Shown here: positions 35,593-46,453 of the stretch, piece after piece
How the letters are laid out: each line of letters opens with the position of its first letter
Numbering within the stretch: position 1 is the first letter of the stretch
From: Bradyrhizobium sp. Ec3.3
GTDB lineage: Bacteria > Pseudomonadota > Alphaproteobacteria > Rhizobiales > Xanthobacteraceae
Length of the DNA stretch: 64,000 bases
Direction: 5' to 3'
Assembly (NCBI RefSeq): GCF_000472925.1
Contig: NZ_KI421479.1
Coordinates: 1 to 64,000 of the forward strand
Notes under the pieces: generated by a model
Database searches by the model: none
The model's input: only the letters and a program-made list of their open reading frames with translations
Told to the model about the DNA's origin: nothing
Translations under genes and position numbers: made by a program

Positions 35593-36698
35593 GAAGTCGC
35601 TCCGATCACGCCTTCGACGAGATAGTCCATCTTCTCGAGCTCAGGATCCTGCTGGCCGCGCTCGGTGCCGGCCGCGATCACCGTCTTGCCCTTGTTGTCC
35701 GTGATCGGACCCTTGAAGATGACGTAATTGCCGGCGGTGAGCTTCGCCTTGATATCATCGGCATGCTTGCGCGCCTCGGCCGACACCGCTTCGCCGTAGG
35801 ACGAGACCTTGACGATCTCCTCCTTGAGGCCGCCGCGGTAGAAGTTCGGGATCTCCTGGCCAGCTGCTATCATCTTGACGAATTTGGGATAGAGCGCCTC
35901 CCAATTCCACTCGGCGCCGGTGAGATAGGCCTTCGGCGCCAACGCCGACTGGTTGCAGTGATAGCCACAGACCATTGCGCCGCGGCGCGCGGCGTTCTCG
36001 ACCATGGTCTTCGGACCGTCGACATGGCAGGTCAGCACATCGACGCCCTGGTCGATCAGGCTGTTGGTGGCCTCGGCTTCCTTGACCGGCATCGACCAGT
36101 CGCCGGTGAAGATCACCTGCGTGGTTGCCTTCGGATTGGCGAGCCGTGCGCCGAGCGTGAAGGCGTTGATGTTGCGGAGAACCTGCGGAATCGGTTTTGC
36201 GGCGACGAAGCCGAGCTTGCCGCTCTTGCTCGTGTGGCCCGCGACGATGCCGGAGATGTACTGGGCTTCGTCGATATAGCCGAAATAGCTGCCGGCGTTC
36301 TTCGGATCCTTGTCGGTCCACAGGCCGCCGCAGTGCTCGAAGCGCAGCTTCGGGTACTTGGTCGCCATCTTGGTCGTGTGCGGATTGTAGTAGCCGAACG
36401 AAGTCGGGAAGAGCAGGGTGGCGCCGTCGAGATTGATCATGGACTCGATGGTCTTCTCGACCGCATCGGTCTCCGGCACCTTCTCTTCCTCGACCACCTT
36501 GAGGCCCGGAATCTTCTTCAGCGCCGCGGCGCCCTGCGCGTGCGCCTGGTTGTAGCCATAGTCGTCGCGCGAGCCGACATAGATGAAGCCGATCGTCGTC
36601 TCGGCCGCGAAAGCCGGGCGGACACCGACCGCGGCTCCCAAGGAGAGCGCCGCGCTACCCTGCAACAAATGCCGTCGTGAAATCCTGCCAAAATCCAT
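35589..36698 (-). CDS. BMP family substrate-binding protein with Tat signal (system 2)
   Basis: A 369-residue binding protein starting MDFGRISRRHLLQGSAALSLG, a twin-arginine signal with SRRHLLQ, so it is likely exported folded, unlike the Sec-type partner of system 1. The mature part has IGFIYVGSRDDYGYNQAHAQG, FPTSFGYYNPHT and AKPIPQVLRNINAF, the ligand-site segments of BMP/PnrA-like proteins. The loop DDYGYNQ differs from the IGDLGWTY of system 1, which suggests a different ligand. It is the first gene of a six-gene operon running to the deaminase at 30827. Confidence 0.9.
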   Translation of the reverse strand: MDFGRISRRHLLQGSAALSLGAAVGVRPAFAAETTIGFIYVGSRDDYGYNQAHAQGAAALKKIPGLKVVEEEKVPETDAVEKTIESMINLDGATLLFPTSFGYYNPHTTKMATKYPKLRFEHCGGLWTDKDPKNAGSYFGYIDEAQYISGIVAGHTSKSGKLGFVAAKPIPQVLRNINAFTLGARLANPKATTQVIFTGDWSMPVKEAEATNSLIDQGVDVLTCHVDGPKTMVENAARRGAMVCGYHCNQSALAPKAYLTGAEWNWEALYPKFVKMIAAGQEIPNFYRGGLKEEIVKVSSYGEAVSAEARKHADDIKAKLTAGNYVIFKGPITDNKGKTVIAAGTERGQQDPELEKMDYLVEGVIGATS

Positions 36699-37085
36699 TG
36701 GATTCTCCCTTGGCGGGTGGACCGCCCCTCTCTCCTGGCCACCGCCGGTCTGGGGCAGCCAGAACAGGATGTCGCAAGCTTCGTGCCAGAGGTTATCGGG
36801 CGAGCATGCGCAATTAACTCGTTGTAAAATAACGGGTATGTCTTGAGGTTGAATCTTGGGCAGATGGCGTTCAGATTAAATTATAGGCAGTATCGCGACA
36901 TTGTATGCAAGGCAGTTAAGCAACGTTAACCGGGCTCTCAGCGGTTGTCCGATGTGCCGGGTGGCCTGCCGGCCCGGCATTCATGCTAACCAGTCCGCGA
37001 GTCGGACCTGCGCGTGAGGCGTGCGCTGGCACCGAACTTGTATCGATGGTCATCGGGCCTCGCTTGAGCGGTTGCGGCCTGCAGG
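36699..37085. other. Divergent promoter region, no gene
   Basis: The 387 bp between the importer 2 operon and the allantoate amidohydrolase gene contain no supported ORF. The middle part (about 36815-36925) is clearly richer in A and T than its surroundings, with segments such as GTAAAATAACGG and TTAAATTATAGG, as expected for divergent promoters and a regulator site. No clear operator palindrome was found by eye. Confidence 0.5.
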
Positions 37086-38378
37086 ATGGAAAGTTTGAGC
37101 GAGATGGCTCCTGGTATCGCCGTTCAAAATGGCTCGCTCGGCGACGAGATCGTACGACGCATCAACGAGCTCGGCTCCATCTCGGAAGATGCGGACAAGC
37201 TCACCCGGATCTATCTGAGCAAGGAGCTGCGCACCGCTGCCGATCTCATTCTCGCCTGGATGCGCGAGGCCGGCATGAGCGCCCATCTCGATGCGATAGG
37301 CAACGTCTGCGGCCGCTACGAGGGCGAGCGGCCGGGGCTGCCGTGCCTGATGTTGGGCTCGCATTACGACACCGTGCGCGATGCCGGCAAATGGGACGGT
37401 CCGCTAGGTGTGATCACGGCGATTGCCTGCGTCGCCGAGCTGAACAGGCGCGGCAAACGCCTGCCGTTCGCGATCGAGGTCATCGGCTTCGCTGACGAGG
37501 AGGGCGTGCGCTTTGCGTCCACGCTGCTTGGCAGCCGCGCGGTCGCCGGCACGTTCGACGAGAGCGTGTTGAACACGCGCGACCGCGACGGCGTCTCGAT
37601 GCGCGATGCTCTCGTGCAGTTCGGCCTCGACCCCGACCACATCGGCGCGGCAGCGCGGACGCGGCGGGAGCTACTGGCCTATCTCGAGCTGCACATCGAG
37701 CAGGGACCGGTGCTGGAAGCGCAAGGTCTCCCGGTCGGCGTGGTCACCGCGATCGCCGGTGCGACGCGGCTCGCAGCGCGGCTGACCGGGATGGCCGGCC
37801 ACGCCGGCACCGTGCCGATGGCGCTGCGTCGCGACGCGCTGACCGGGGCGGCCGAATGCATCGCCGCGATCGAGCAGTTCTGCCGCACCGATGAAGGCGG
37901 CCTCGTCGGTACCGTCGGCTACATCCACGCAAAGCCCGGCGCGACCAACGTCATTCCCGGCGAAGTGTCGTTCACCATCGATATGCGTGCACCGACCGAC
38001 ATGCACCGCAAGCGCGCGGTCGCCGACGTCGTCCGCCAGATCGAGGCGATTGCCAGGCGCCGGCAGTTGTCGCTCCAGCTCGACGTCACCCACGAGAACC
38101 GCACCGCGCCCTGCGCGCCCTGGCTGAAGGACCAGATCGCGCAGGCGATCGCCGCGGAAGGATTTGCCGTATTCGAGCTCCCGAGCGGCGCGGGCCATGA
38201 CGGCATGGCCATGATCGACATCGCCGATGTCGGTATGATCTTCGTCCGTTGCCGCGGTGGCATCAGCCATCACCCCGACGAGCATGTCGAGCTCGCGGAT
38301 GCCGACGCGGGCGCCCGCGTGCTGCTCCGGGTGATCGAGAATTTCAGGCCGCGCGAGGGCCGTGCCGGCACGGCTTGA
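37086..38378 (+). CDS. allC: Allantoate amidohydrolase (M20 family Zn hydrolase)
   Basis: A 430-residue M20-type enzyme with the metal ligands in GSHYDTV (H93), WDGPLGV (D104), FADEEG (E138, E139), LELHIEQGPVLE and ISHHPDE, and the AllC/hydantoinase-type GHDGM segment SGAGHDGMAM. AllC removes ammonia and CO2 from allantoate to give ureidoglycine. N-carbamoyl-L-amino acid hydrolases share these motifs, but the ureide context (PuuE, UraD/UraH nearby) supports allantoate. It diverges from importer 2 and has no downstream ureidoglycolate gene; a hypothetical glycosidase-like gene follows. Confidence 0.85.
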   Translation: MESLSEMAPGIAVQNGSLGDEIVRRINELGSISEDADKLTRIYLSKELRTAADLILAWMREAGMSAHLDAIGNVCGRYEGERPGLPCLMLGSHYDTVRDAGKWDGPLGVITAIACVAELNRRGKRLPFAIEVIGFADEEGVRFASTLLGSRAVAGTFDESVLNTRDRDGVSMRDALVQFGLDPDHIGAAARTRRELLAYLELHIEQGPVLEAQGLPVGVVTAIAGATRLAARLTGMAGHAGTVPMALRRDALTGAAECIAAIEQFCRTDEGGLVGTVGYIHAKPGATNVIPGEVSFTIDMRAPTDMHRKRAVADVVRQIEAIARRRQLSLQLDVTHENRTAPCAPWLKDQIAQAIAAEGFAVFELPSGAGHDGMAMIDIADVGMIFVRCRGGISHHPDEHVELADADAGARVLLRVIENFRPREGRAGTA

Positions 38379-38486
38379 CGATGGCCGCAGGTCATCGATC
38401 CCGCAAGTCATCAGGTAGAGATACGAATCAGACGTGTTTAAGATGGTGGCCATCACCGGGATCACGAGACATTGGCCGACGTGCAC

Positions 38487-39860
38487 ATGAACAGCGACAT
38501 TCCATTTCCATCTCACCATGCGAACCGATTTTACCAGGGCATGGCTGCGACCTTCGTCGCCAATGTCATCCAGGCGGTCAATTTTCTCGGCGATCGATTC
38601 CTGAGGAAGTCGCATCATTCGTTGACGCTCATCGAGGACCTTTACCGGCACTCGATGGACAGCGCTTTTTCGGTGACCGAGGCATTCCTCGTCACGGGGG
38701 CGCCGCACGCATCCGCCTATTACCCGCGCGACTTCGCCTGGTTCTATCCGGACGTTCTTGATCCTGAGACCATCATGGATTCGCGGGACGCGGTGCGGCG
38801 TGCGCGTCTGCTCGAAAAGAGCGTTCGCCTGTTGCTCGAGGCGGTTCGCGCCGACGTCGTCACGACGACCATCGTCCCGGCAGGGCGCGGTCGCTATCTC
38901 GGGGTGAACTATTTCTCTCGGCCCTCCGATACGCTGCTCGGCATTCTGGCCGGTCTCCGGCAGATGATCTCTGCCGAGGAGCGGGCGTCGTCCTACCTGG
39001 CAATGTCACAATGCGCGCATGCCGGCCACCTGTTGCTGGCCGAATACGGTGTTAACCTGAAGCGTGCGATCCTGCAGCTCGCAAGCGGGCTCGAGCCGTT
39101 CGACGATGACGGCACCGAATATTTGCTTTGCGACGCAAACGCCTCTCGCTCAGCAGCGACGGACACCCGCGCCGAGCGCAAGCGGTTTGTCACCAACGCC
39201 TGTGTCTACACGACCTTCGTTTGGAGCGTGCAGCTCGGGATCGTCGATCAGAACGAGCTGAAGCAGCTGCTCGGGCGCGACCTCGCACAGTACAAGAAGG
39301 ATCTGCTCCGGCTGTTCGGCAAGGACGGCCATGTTAGACATTCCCTGGACGGCCCGGCAGGCACTCCGGTGTCCTCGGTTGCGCTGGATTTCGTCAGCGT
39401 GCATCGCGGCTTCTGGGATCTGAGCGATGCAAGCGAGCGCGCGCTGTTTGCGGCCACGACGAATCTAATCATCGCCGAACCGCGCTTTCGCATACCCAGT
39501 ACCTTTCACTTCCTGGTGTCCGCGGATAATCCGCGGAACAAGATGATCCACAAGATCGCTGCTCCTGCCTACCAGGGACGTTCCTCATGGCCGACGTTCA
39601 ACGTCGAGTTCGCGGATCGCATGCTGGACTATGATGAATTCTCAGGTCGCGACACCTACCGCTCCTGCGCCCAGGGAATTCTGAAGGACATCCGCACCGC
39701 GACCGAGGTCCACGGCGGATATCAGGAACTGATCTCGGAGCAGGGTCTGAAGTATCGCACCTGGGCCTATAAGGGTGCCGTTGCTCACTCCTGGTTTCCG
39801 CGGTTCCTGTCGGTCTGGAGGAGGGCGTATGGAACGCCGCTCCTCCATTGGAACGACTGA
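38487..39860 (+). CDS. Hypothetical protein, possibly six-hairpin (alpha/alpha) glycosidase-like
   Basis: Not recognised with certainty. The 457-residue soluble protein has no signal peptide. ASAYYPRDFAWFYPDVLDP (about residue 71), YQGRSSWPTFNVEFADRMLDYD (about 375) and GGYQELISEQGLKYRTWAYKG (about 417) recall the aromatic, acidic loops of (alpha/alpha)6 glycosidases, which place acidic residues at the inside of a toroid. This fold assignment is weak. The start is the ATG at 38487; a TTG at 38472 is possible. It follows allC by 108 bp on the same strand and converges on the symporter gene with an 11-bp gap. No link to ureides is apparent. Confidence 0.6.
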   Translation: MNSDIPFPSHHANRFYQGMAATFVANVIQAVNFLGDRFLRKSHHSLTLIEDLYRHSMDSAFSVTEAFLVTGAPHASAYYPRDFAWFYPDVLDPETIMDSRDAVRRARLLEKSVRLLLEAVRADVVTTTIVPAGRGRYLGVNYFSRPSDTLLGILAGLRQMISAEERASSYLAMSQCAHAGHLLLAEYGVNLKRAILQLASGLEPFDDDGTEYLLCDANASRSAATDTRAERKRFVTNACVYTTFVWSVQLGIVDQNELKQLLGRDLAQYKKDLLRLFGKDGHVRHSLDGPAGTPVSSVALDFVSVHRGFWDLSDASERALFAATTNLIIAEPRFRIPSTFHFLVSADNPRNKMIHKIAAPAYQGRSSWPTFNVEFADRMLDYDEFSGRDTYRSCAQGILKDIRTATEVHGGYQELISEQGLKYRTWAYKGAVAHSWFPRFLSVWRRAYGTPLLHWND

Positions 39861-39871
39861 TCCGCGGACAG

Positions 39872-41191
39872 CTATCCCTCCGTCACGTCCACCATCTCGC
39901 CGCCGTCCAGCACCTGCGCGGCCTTGGCGCGGTCGAGATCGCCTTCCCAGGCTGCGACCACGACGGTGGCGACGCAGTTGCCGACCAGGTTGCCGAGCGC
40001 GCGGGCCATGCCGATGAACCAGTCGACCGAGAGCACCAGCACGAGGCCGATCGCGGGAATGCTCGGCACCGCGTTCAGCGTCGCCGCAAGGATCACGATC
40101 GCCGAGCCCGGCACGCCGTGGGCGCCTTTTGACGTGATCAGAGACACGCCGAGCACCAGGAGGAGATCGCCGAAGGACAGCGGCGTGTTGGTTGCCTGCG
40201 CGATGAAGACCACCGCAAGCGTCAGGTAGATCGAGAACGCATCGAGGTTGAAGGAATAGCCGGTCGGGATCACGAGGCCGACCACGGAATCCTTCACCCC
40301 CATGCGCTCCAGCTTCTTCATGATCTGCGGCAGCACCGCGTCGGAGGAGGCGGTCGCAAGCACGATGGTCAGCTCCTCGCGCAGGTAAGCGAGGAATTTG
40401 AGGATGTTGATCCCGGCGAGGGCCATTACGCCGCCGAGCACGCCGAGCACGAAGATGCCGACCGAGACGTAGAACAGCATCACCAGCGAGACGAGCTGCT
40501 TCAGCGAGCCGACGCCGTATTTGCCGACGGTGTAGGAGACTGCGCCGAGCACGCCGAGCGGGGCGACCCGCACGATCAGCCCCATGACGCGGAACAGCAC
40601 GGTGGAGGCCGCGTCAACAATGGTGGTGACGAGCTTGCCCTTCTCGCCGCCGACGAGCGCGAGGCCGACGCCGAACAGCACGGCGAAGAACAGCACCTGG
40701 AGCACGTCGTTGCGCGACAGCGCATCGAACGAGGTCGACGGGATGACGTTGAGCAGGAAGGCACCAATGCCCGCGCCTTGCAGCTTGTGGGCGTTGTCGG
40801 CGTAGGTGTTGAGCGCCTTGGCATCGAGCGTCGACGGATCGATGTTCATGCCGTGGCCGGGGCCGAAGATGTAGGCGAGGATGAGGCCGACCACGAGCGC
40901 GACCGTCGTCATGGTTTCGAAATAGACCAGCGCCTTGATGCCCACCCGGCCAACCTTCTTGAGATCGCCGGCGCCGGCAATGCCATGCACGACCACGCAG
41001 AACACGATTGGCGCCACGATCATCGAGATCAGTTTGAGGAAGGCGTCGCTCAGGATCTTGAGGCTGATGGCGAAGTCCGGGACGGTCACGCCCAGGATGA
41101 TGCCGAGCACCAGCGCCGCCAGGACCTGGACGAACAGCGAGGTATAGAGCGGCTTCGGCTCGGCGGCCGGCGCCGCGGTGATGGTCGACAT
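39872..41191 (-). CDS. dctA: Dicarboxylate:cation symporter (DAACS family, DctA-like)
   Basis: A 439-residue transporter with the DAACS plan of eight helices and two hairpins. The marks are PLYTSLFVQVLAALVLGIILG at the start, VIPTGYSFNLD (about 317), the re-entrant ATASSDAVLPQIM (about 291, in place of the common SSSESALP) and ITSKGAHGVPGSAIVILAATL (about 357). It imports C4-dicarboxylates with Na+ or H+. The ATG at 41191 follows GGGGGAG. It lies downstream of the divergent aconitase gene on the same strand with a 119-bp gap, so joint transcription is possible. Bradyrhizobium has several such symporters; this need not be the symbiotic DctA. Confidence 0.88.
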   Translation of the reverse strand: MSTITAAPAAEPKPLYTSLFVQVLAALVLGIILGVTVPDFAISLKILSDAFLKLISMIVAPIVFCVVVHGIAGAGDLKKVGRVGIKALVYFETMTTVALVVGLILAYIFGPGHGMNIDPSTLDAKALNTYADNAHKLQGAGIGAFLLNVIPSTSFDALSRNDVLQVLFFAVLFGVGLALVGGEKGKLVTTIVDAASTVLFRVMGLIVRVAPLGVLGAVSYTVGKYGVGSLKQLVSLVMLFYVSVGIFVLGVLGGVMALAGINILKFLAYLREELTIVLATASSDAVLPQIMKKLERMGVKDSVVGLVIPTGYSFNLDAFSIYLTLAVVFIAQATNTPLSFGDLLLVLGVSLITSKGAHGVPGSAIVILAATLNAVPSIPAIGLVLVLSVDWFIGMARALGNLVGNCVATVVVAAWEGDLDRAKAAQVLDGGEMVDVTEG

Positions 41192-41310
41192 GGTGAACTC
41201 CCCCGGTTTGACGCGTCTTGGACGCCAAAAAGGAGCAACAACCGTGCCAGTTTGTCGCGATCTGGCCGGGAATCCGCTCGTTTTTCTCGACTTTCCCCCA
41301 GCGCCTCGCT

Positions 41311-43971
<2,661 letters not shown>

Positions 43972-43992
43972 CTCTCGATCCTGCCTATCCGA

Positions 43993-45312
43993 TCAGGCGT
44001 GTTGCTCGGCAGCCTGCGTCTGCGCTTCGTCCGCGTCCTCCATTCGGGCGAACCAGGTCATCAGGAAGGACACAAACAATAATCCGCTGAGGAACAGGAG
44101 CCCGCCATAGGTGCTGCCGGTGGCGTCCTTGATTGCGCCGATGGCGTAGGGGCCGGCGAAGCCACCGAGATTGCCGATGGAGTTGATCGCCGCGATCGAC
44201 ACGGCTGCGGTCGAGCGCGTCAGGAACAGCCCCGGCAGCGACCAGAACGGCGACTTGAAGGCGTAAATGCCGGCAAGCGACAGCGAGATCAGTGTCATGG
44301 CGACGGCGGGCTGTACCGCGAGCCCGGTGAGCGCAAGCGCGACCGCGCCCCACAACAGCGGAATCGCGGAATGCCTCTGCCGCTCCCCGGTGCGGTCGGA
44401 ATTGCGCGACCACAGCACCATCACGATCGTCGCAAAGGCATAAGGCAGCATGGCGGCGAGGCCGATCTCGAAATTCGTCAGCGAGGACGAGAGGCCTTTG
44501 ATGATCTGCGGCATCCAGAGACCGATGCCGAGATTGCCGACCTGGTAGATGAAATAGATCACCGACAGGAACAGTACTTTTGGGTTGGTGATCGCGGCGA
44601 CGATGCCGAGATGCTGAATGTTACGGCGGCCGGTTTGGTCCTTGCGCAGCTCCTCGGTAAGCCAGTCGCGCTCCCGCGGCGTGAGCCATTTGGCCTGCTC
44701 GGGGCGATCGGTCATGATGAAGTAGTTGACGATTCCGGCGACGATGGCGGGGCCGCCTTCGAGCAACAGCATCCAGCGCCAGCCGCTGAGGCCAAAGCCT
44801 CCGACGTGGTCCATGATCCAGGTGCTTAGGGGCGCGCCGATCAGATAGGACACAGGAATGGCCGCGGTGAACAGCGCGACCGTGGTCGCCTGTTCCTTGG
44901 CGCGGAACCAGTAGGTCAGATAGATGATGATGCCGGGAAAGAAGCCGGCTTCGGCGACGCCGAGCAGGAAGCGCAGGATATAGAGCTGCGTCGCGCTCTG
45001 CACGAAGGCGCTCGCGGTCGCGACGATGCCCCAGCTGATCAGGATGCGCGAGATCCAGATACGTGCGCCATATTTGTTCAGCGCGATGTTGCTCGGCACC
45101 TCGAACAGGAAATAACCGATGAAGAAGATGCCGGCGGCAAAGCCAAAGGCCTCGCTCGACAGCGCGAGCTCCTTGTTCATCTGAAGCGCCGCATAGCCGA
45201 TATTGGCGCGGTCGAGATAGGAGATGACGTAGAGGCTGAAGCAATATGGCACGATGCGCCAGGACACCTTGCGCATGGTGGATTGCTCGATGGTCGCTGC
45301 GGTGGCGGACAT
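43993..45312 (-). CDS. MFS transporter, anion:cation symporter (ACS) family
   Basis: A 439-residue MFS protein with 12 hydrophobic helices. SLYVISYLDRANIGYAALQMN (about residue 27) is the N-terminal ACS signature, LGVAEAGFFPGIIIYLTYWF (about 105) follows in helix 4 and the central loop (TDRPEQAKWLTPRERDWL) is typical of tartrate/phthalate/hexuronate transporters. It imports an organic anion, probably the substrate for the aconitase downstream. The ATG at 45312 follows AAGGGAACG. A 21-of-25 conserved site lies about 90 bp upstream. Confidence 0.9.
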   Translation of the reverse strand: MSATAATIEQSTMRKVSWRIVPYCFSLYVISYLDRANIGYAALQMNKELALSSEAFGFAAGIFFIGYFLFEVPSNIALNKYGARIWISRILISWGIVATASAFVQSATQLYILRFLLGVAEAGFFPGIIIYLTYWFRAKEQATTVALFTAAIPVSYLIGAPLSTWIMDHVGGFGLSGWRWMLLLEGGPAIVAGIVNYFIMTDRPEQAKWLTPRERDWLTEELRKDQTGRRNIQHLGIVAAITNPKVLFLSVIYFIYQVGNLGIGLWMPQIIKGLSSSLTNFEIGLAAMLPYAFATIVMVLWSRNSDRTGERQRHSAIPLLWGAVALALTGLAVQPAVAMTLISLSLAGIYAFKSPFWSLPGLFLTRSTAAVSIAAINSIGNLGGFAGPYAIGAIKDATGSTYGGLLFLSGLLFVSFLMTWFARMEDADEAQTQAAEQHA

Positions 45313-45398
45313 TGACGGCGTTCCCTTGCTGCGTTTCGTCGGGGCTTGTCGGCAACGCCACAACCTTCCCCGCAGGCGGGCGCCTTGCGGGCATATAT

Positions 45399-45426
45399 GC
45401 ATTTTATATAATAAAGTGCAATATGG
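45399..45426. promoter_or_regulatory. Candidate GntR operator site A
   Basis: GCATTTTAT-ATA-ATAAAGTGC (45399-45419) is an inverted repeat with 8 of 9 arm positions paired, and it continues to CAATATGG. The 25 bp from 45402 match 21 positions of site B upstream of the lactonase gene (46420-46444). It lies between the GntR gene end and the MFS start, upstream of the MFS-aconitase genes. AT-rich wording may also include a -10 element. Confidence 0.6.
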
Positions 45427-45432
45427 TTGAAG

Positions 45433-46317
45433 TCAGACCTTTGGGACCTTGATCAGGCCAGCGCCCTCGATGTGGACGCGAAGGAAGTCTGACGCCTCCT
45501 GGCGCAGGCCTTTTTCCAGCAATGTCAGGATGTTGATGTGCTCGCGGCACTGGATGGGGAGACGGCTGCGGTCCACCGTGATGCGGTACTCGACCAGCCG
45601 CCGCAGCCGGTTCACGCGCTTCACCGCATCGAGGAAGAACGGGTTGCGCGCACAGCCGACCAGCATTTCGTGGAACTCGGCATTGGCGGCAAATATCTCC
45701 GAGCGCGAGGCGCGCTTGTAACCGCCGTCGAGTAGCCATTGCTGCTGCTCGCGCGCGGCCGCAAACGCCGCGCGATCGATCTCGAAGCTCGGCAGCAGCA
45801 AGGCCTGTGGCTCCAGCGCGACGCGCAGCTGATAGCCCTGTTGATAGCTCTCGCGCGAGGTCAGGAGCGGGCCGAACGCCCAGCCATTGCCGGGCAGGCG
45901 CTCGATCCAGCCTTCATCGGCTATATTGGTGAGGATCTTCAGGAGGCGTGTGCGGGAGAGGCCGTAGCGGCGCATCAGCTCGTTCTCGCTGACCTTGTCC
46001 GGGAGGTTTCCGGCCAGCCGGTCCTCGGCGATGGCGAAGTACCACTCGTCCTCGCGCTCCGGTTCGGCGTCCTCCGCATCCGGCAGATCGGCGAGCTCAG
46101 TGGCGCTCTTGACCAGGAAGAAGCCGCGATTGGGCTCGGAGCGGACGACCTTCATGTCTTCGAGGATTTGCAGCGCCGCATTGATCGGCGCGCGCGAGAC
46201 CCGCAGCGCATCCGCCAGCATCTGGCTCGGCAGATGCTGATCGGCCCGCAAGCCGTTGGCGCGGATGTAGTCGAGGATCCGCGCAGTCATCTGGGTCGCG
46301 AGATTGGGGCGGGGCAT
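45433..46317 (-). CDS. GntR family regulator with two winged-helix segments and FCD domain
   Basis: A 294-residue regulator. Residues 1-70 form the GntR winged helix (LPSQMLADALRVSRAPINAALQ). Residues 93-150 look like a second winged helix (KVSENELMRRYGLSRTRLLKIL, then WIERLPGNGWAFG), which most GntR proteins lack. Residues 155-290 are an FCD effector domain with N212, H216, H260 and H282 as likely metal ligands for a carboxylate effector. It lies between the divergent lactonase gene and the MFS-aconitase run, with similar candidate operators on both sides, so it probably controls both. Confidence 0.87.
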   Translation of the reverse strand: MPRPNLATQMTARILDYIRANGLRADQHLPSQMLADALRVSRAPINAALQILEDMKVVRSEPNRGFFLVKSATELADLPDAEDAEPEREDEWYFAIAEDRLAGNLPDKVSENELMRRYGLSRTRLLKILTNIADEGWIERLPGNGWAFGPLLTSRESYQQGYQLRVALEPQALLLPSFEIDRAAFAAAREQQQWLLDGGYKRASRSEIFAANAEFHEMLVGCARNPFFLDAVKRVNRLRRLVEYRITVDRSRLPIQCREHINILTLLEKGLRQEASDFLRVHIEGAGLIKVPKV

Positions 46318-46416
46318 GGGGCGACTCGGGTTGGTCCTCTCCTGAAGAGATGTCGCTTACCGGCGCGGACTGTACAAGCGTGGCGGCCCGCCGGTTCTTG
46401 CGTCTTGCCTAGAATT

Positions 46417-46444
46417 GTGTTTTAAAAAATAAAAAGCAATATGG
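46417..46444. promoter_or_regulatory. Candidate GntR operator site B
   Basis: The 25 bp from 46420 (TTTTAAAAAATAAAAAGC followed by AATATGG) match site A at 21 positions, including the complete GCAATATGG end. The site is immediately before the ribosome site of the lactonase gene, whose GTG start is at 46454. The palindrome is weaker than in site A, with 6 of 9 arm positions paired. Confidence 0.55.
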
Positions 46445-46453
46445 GGAGGGGCC

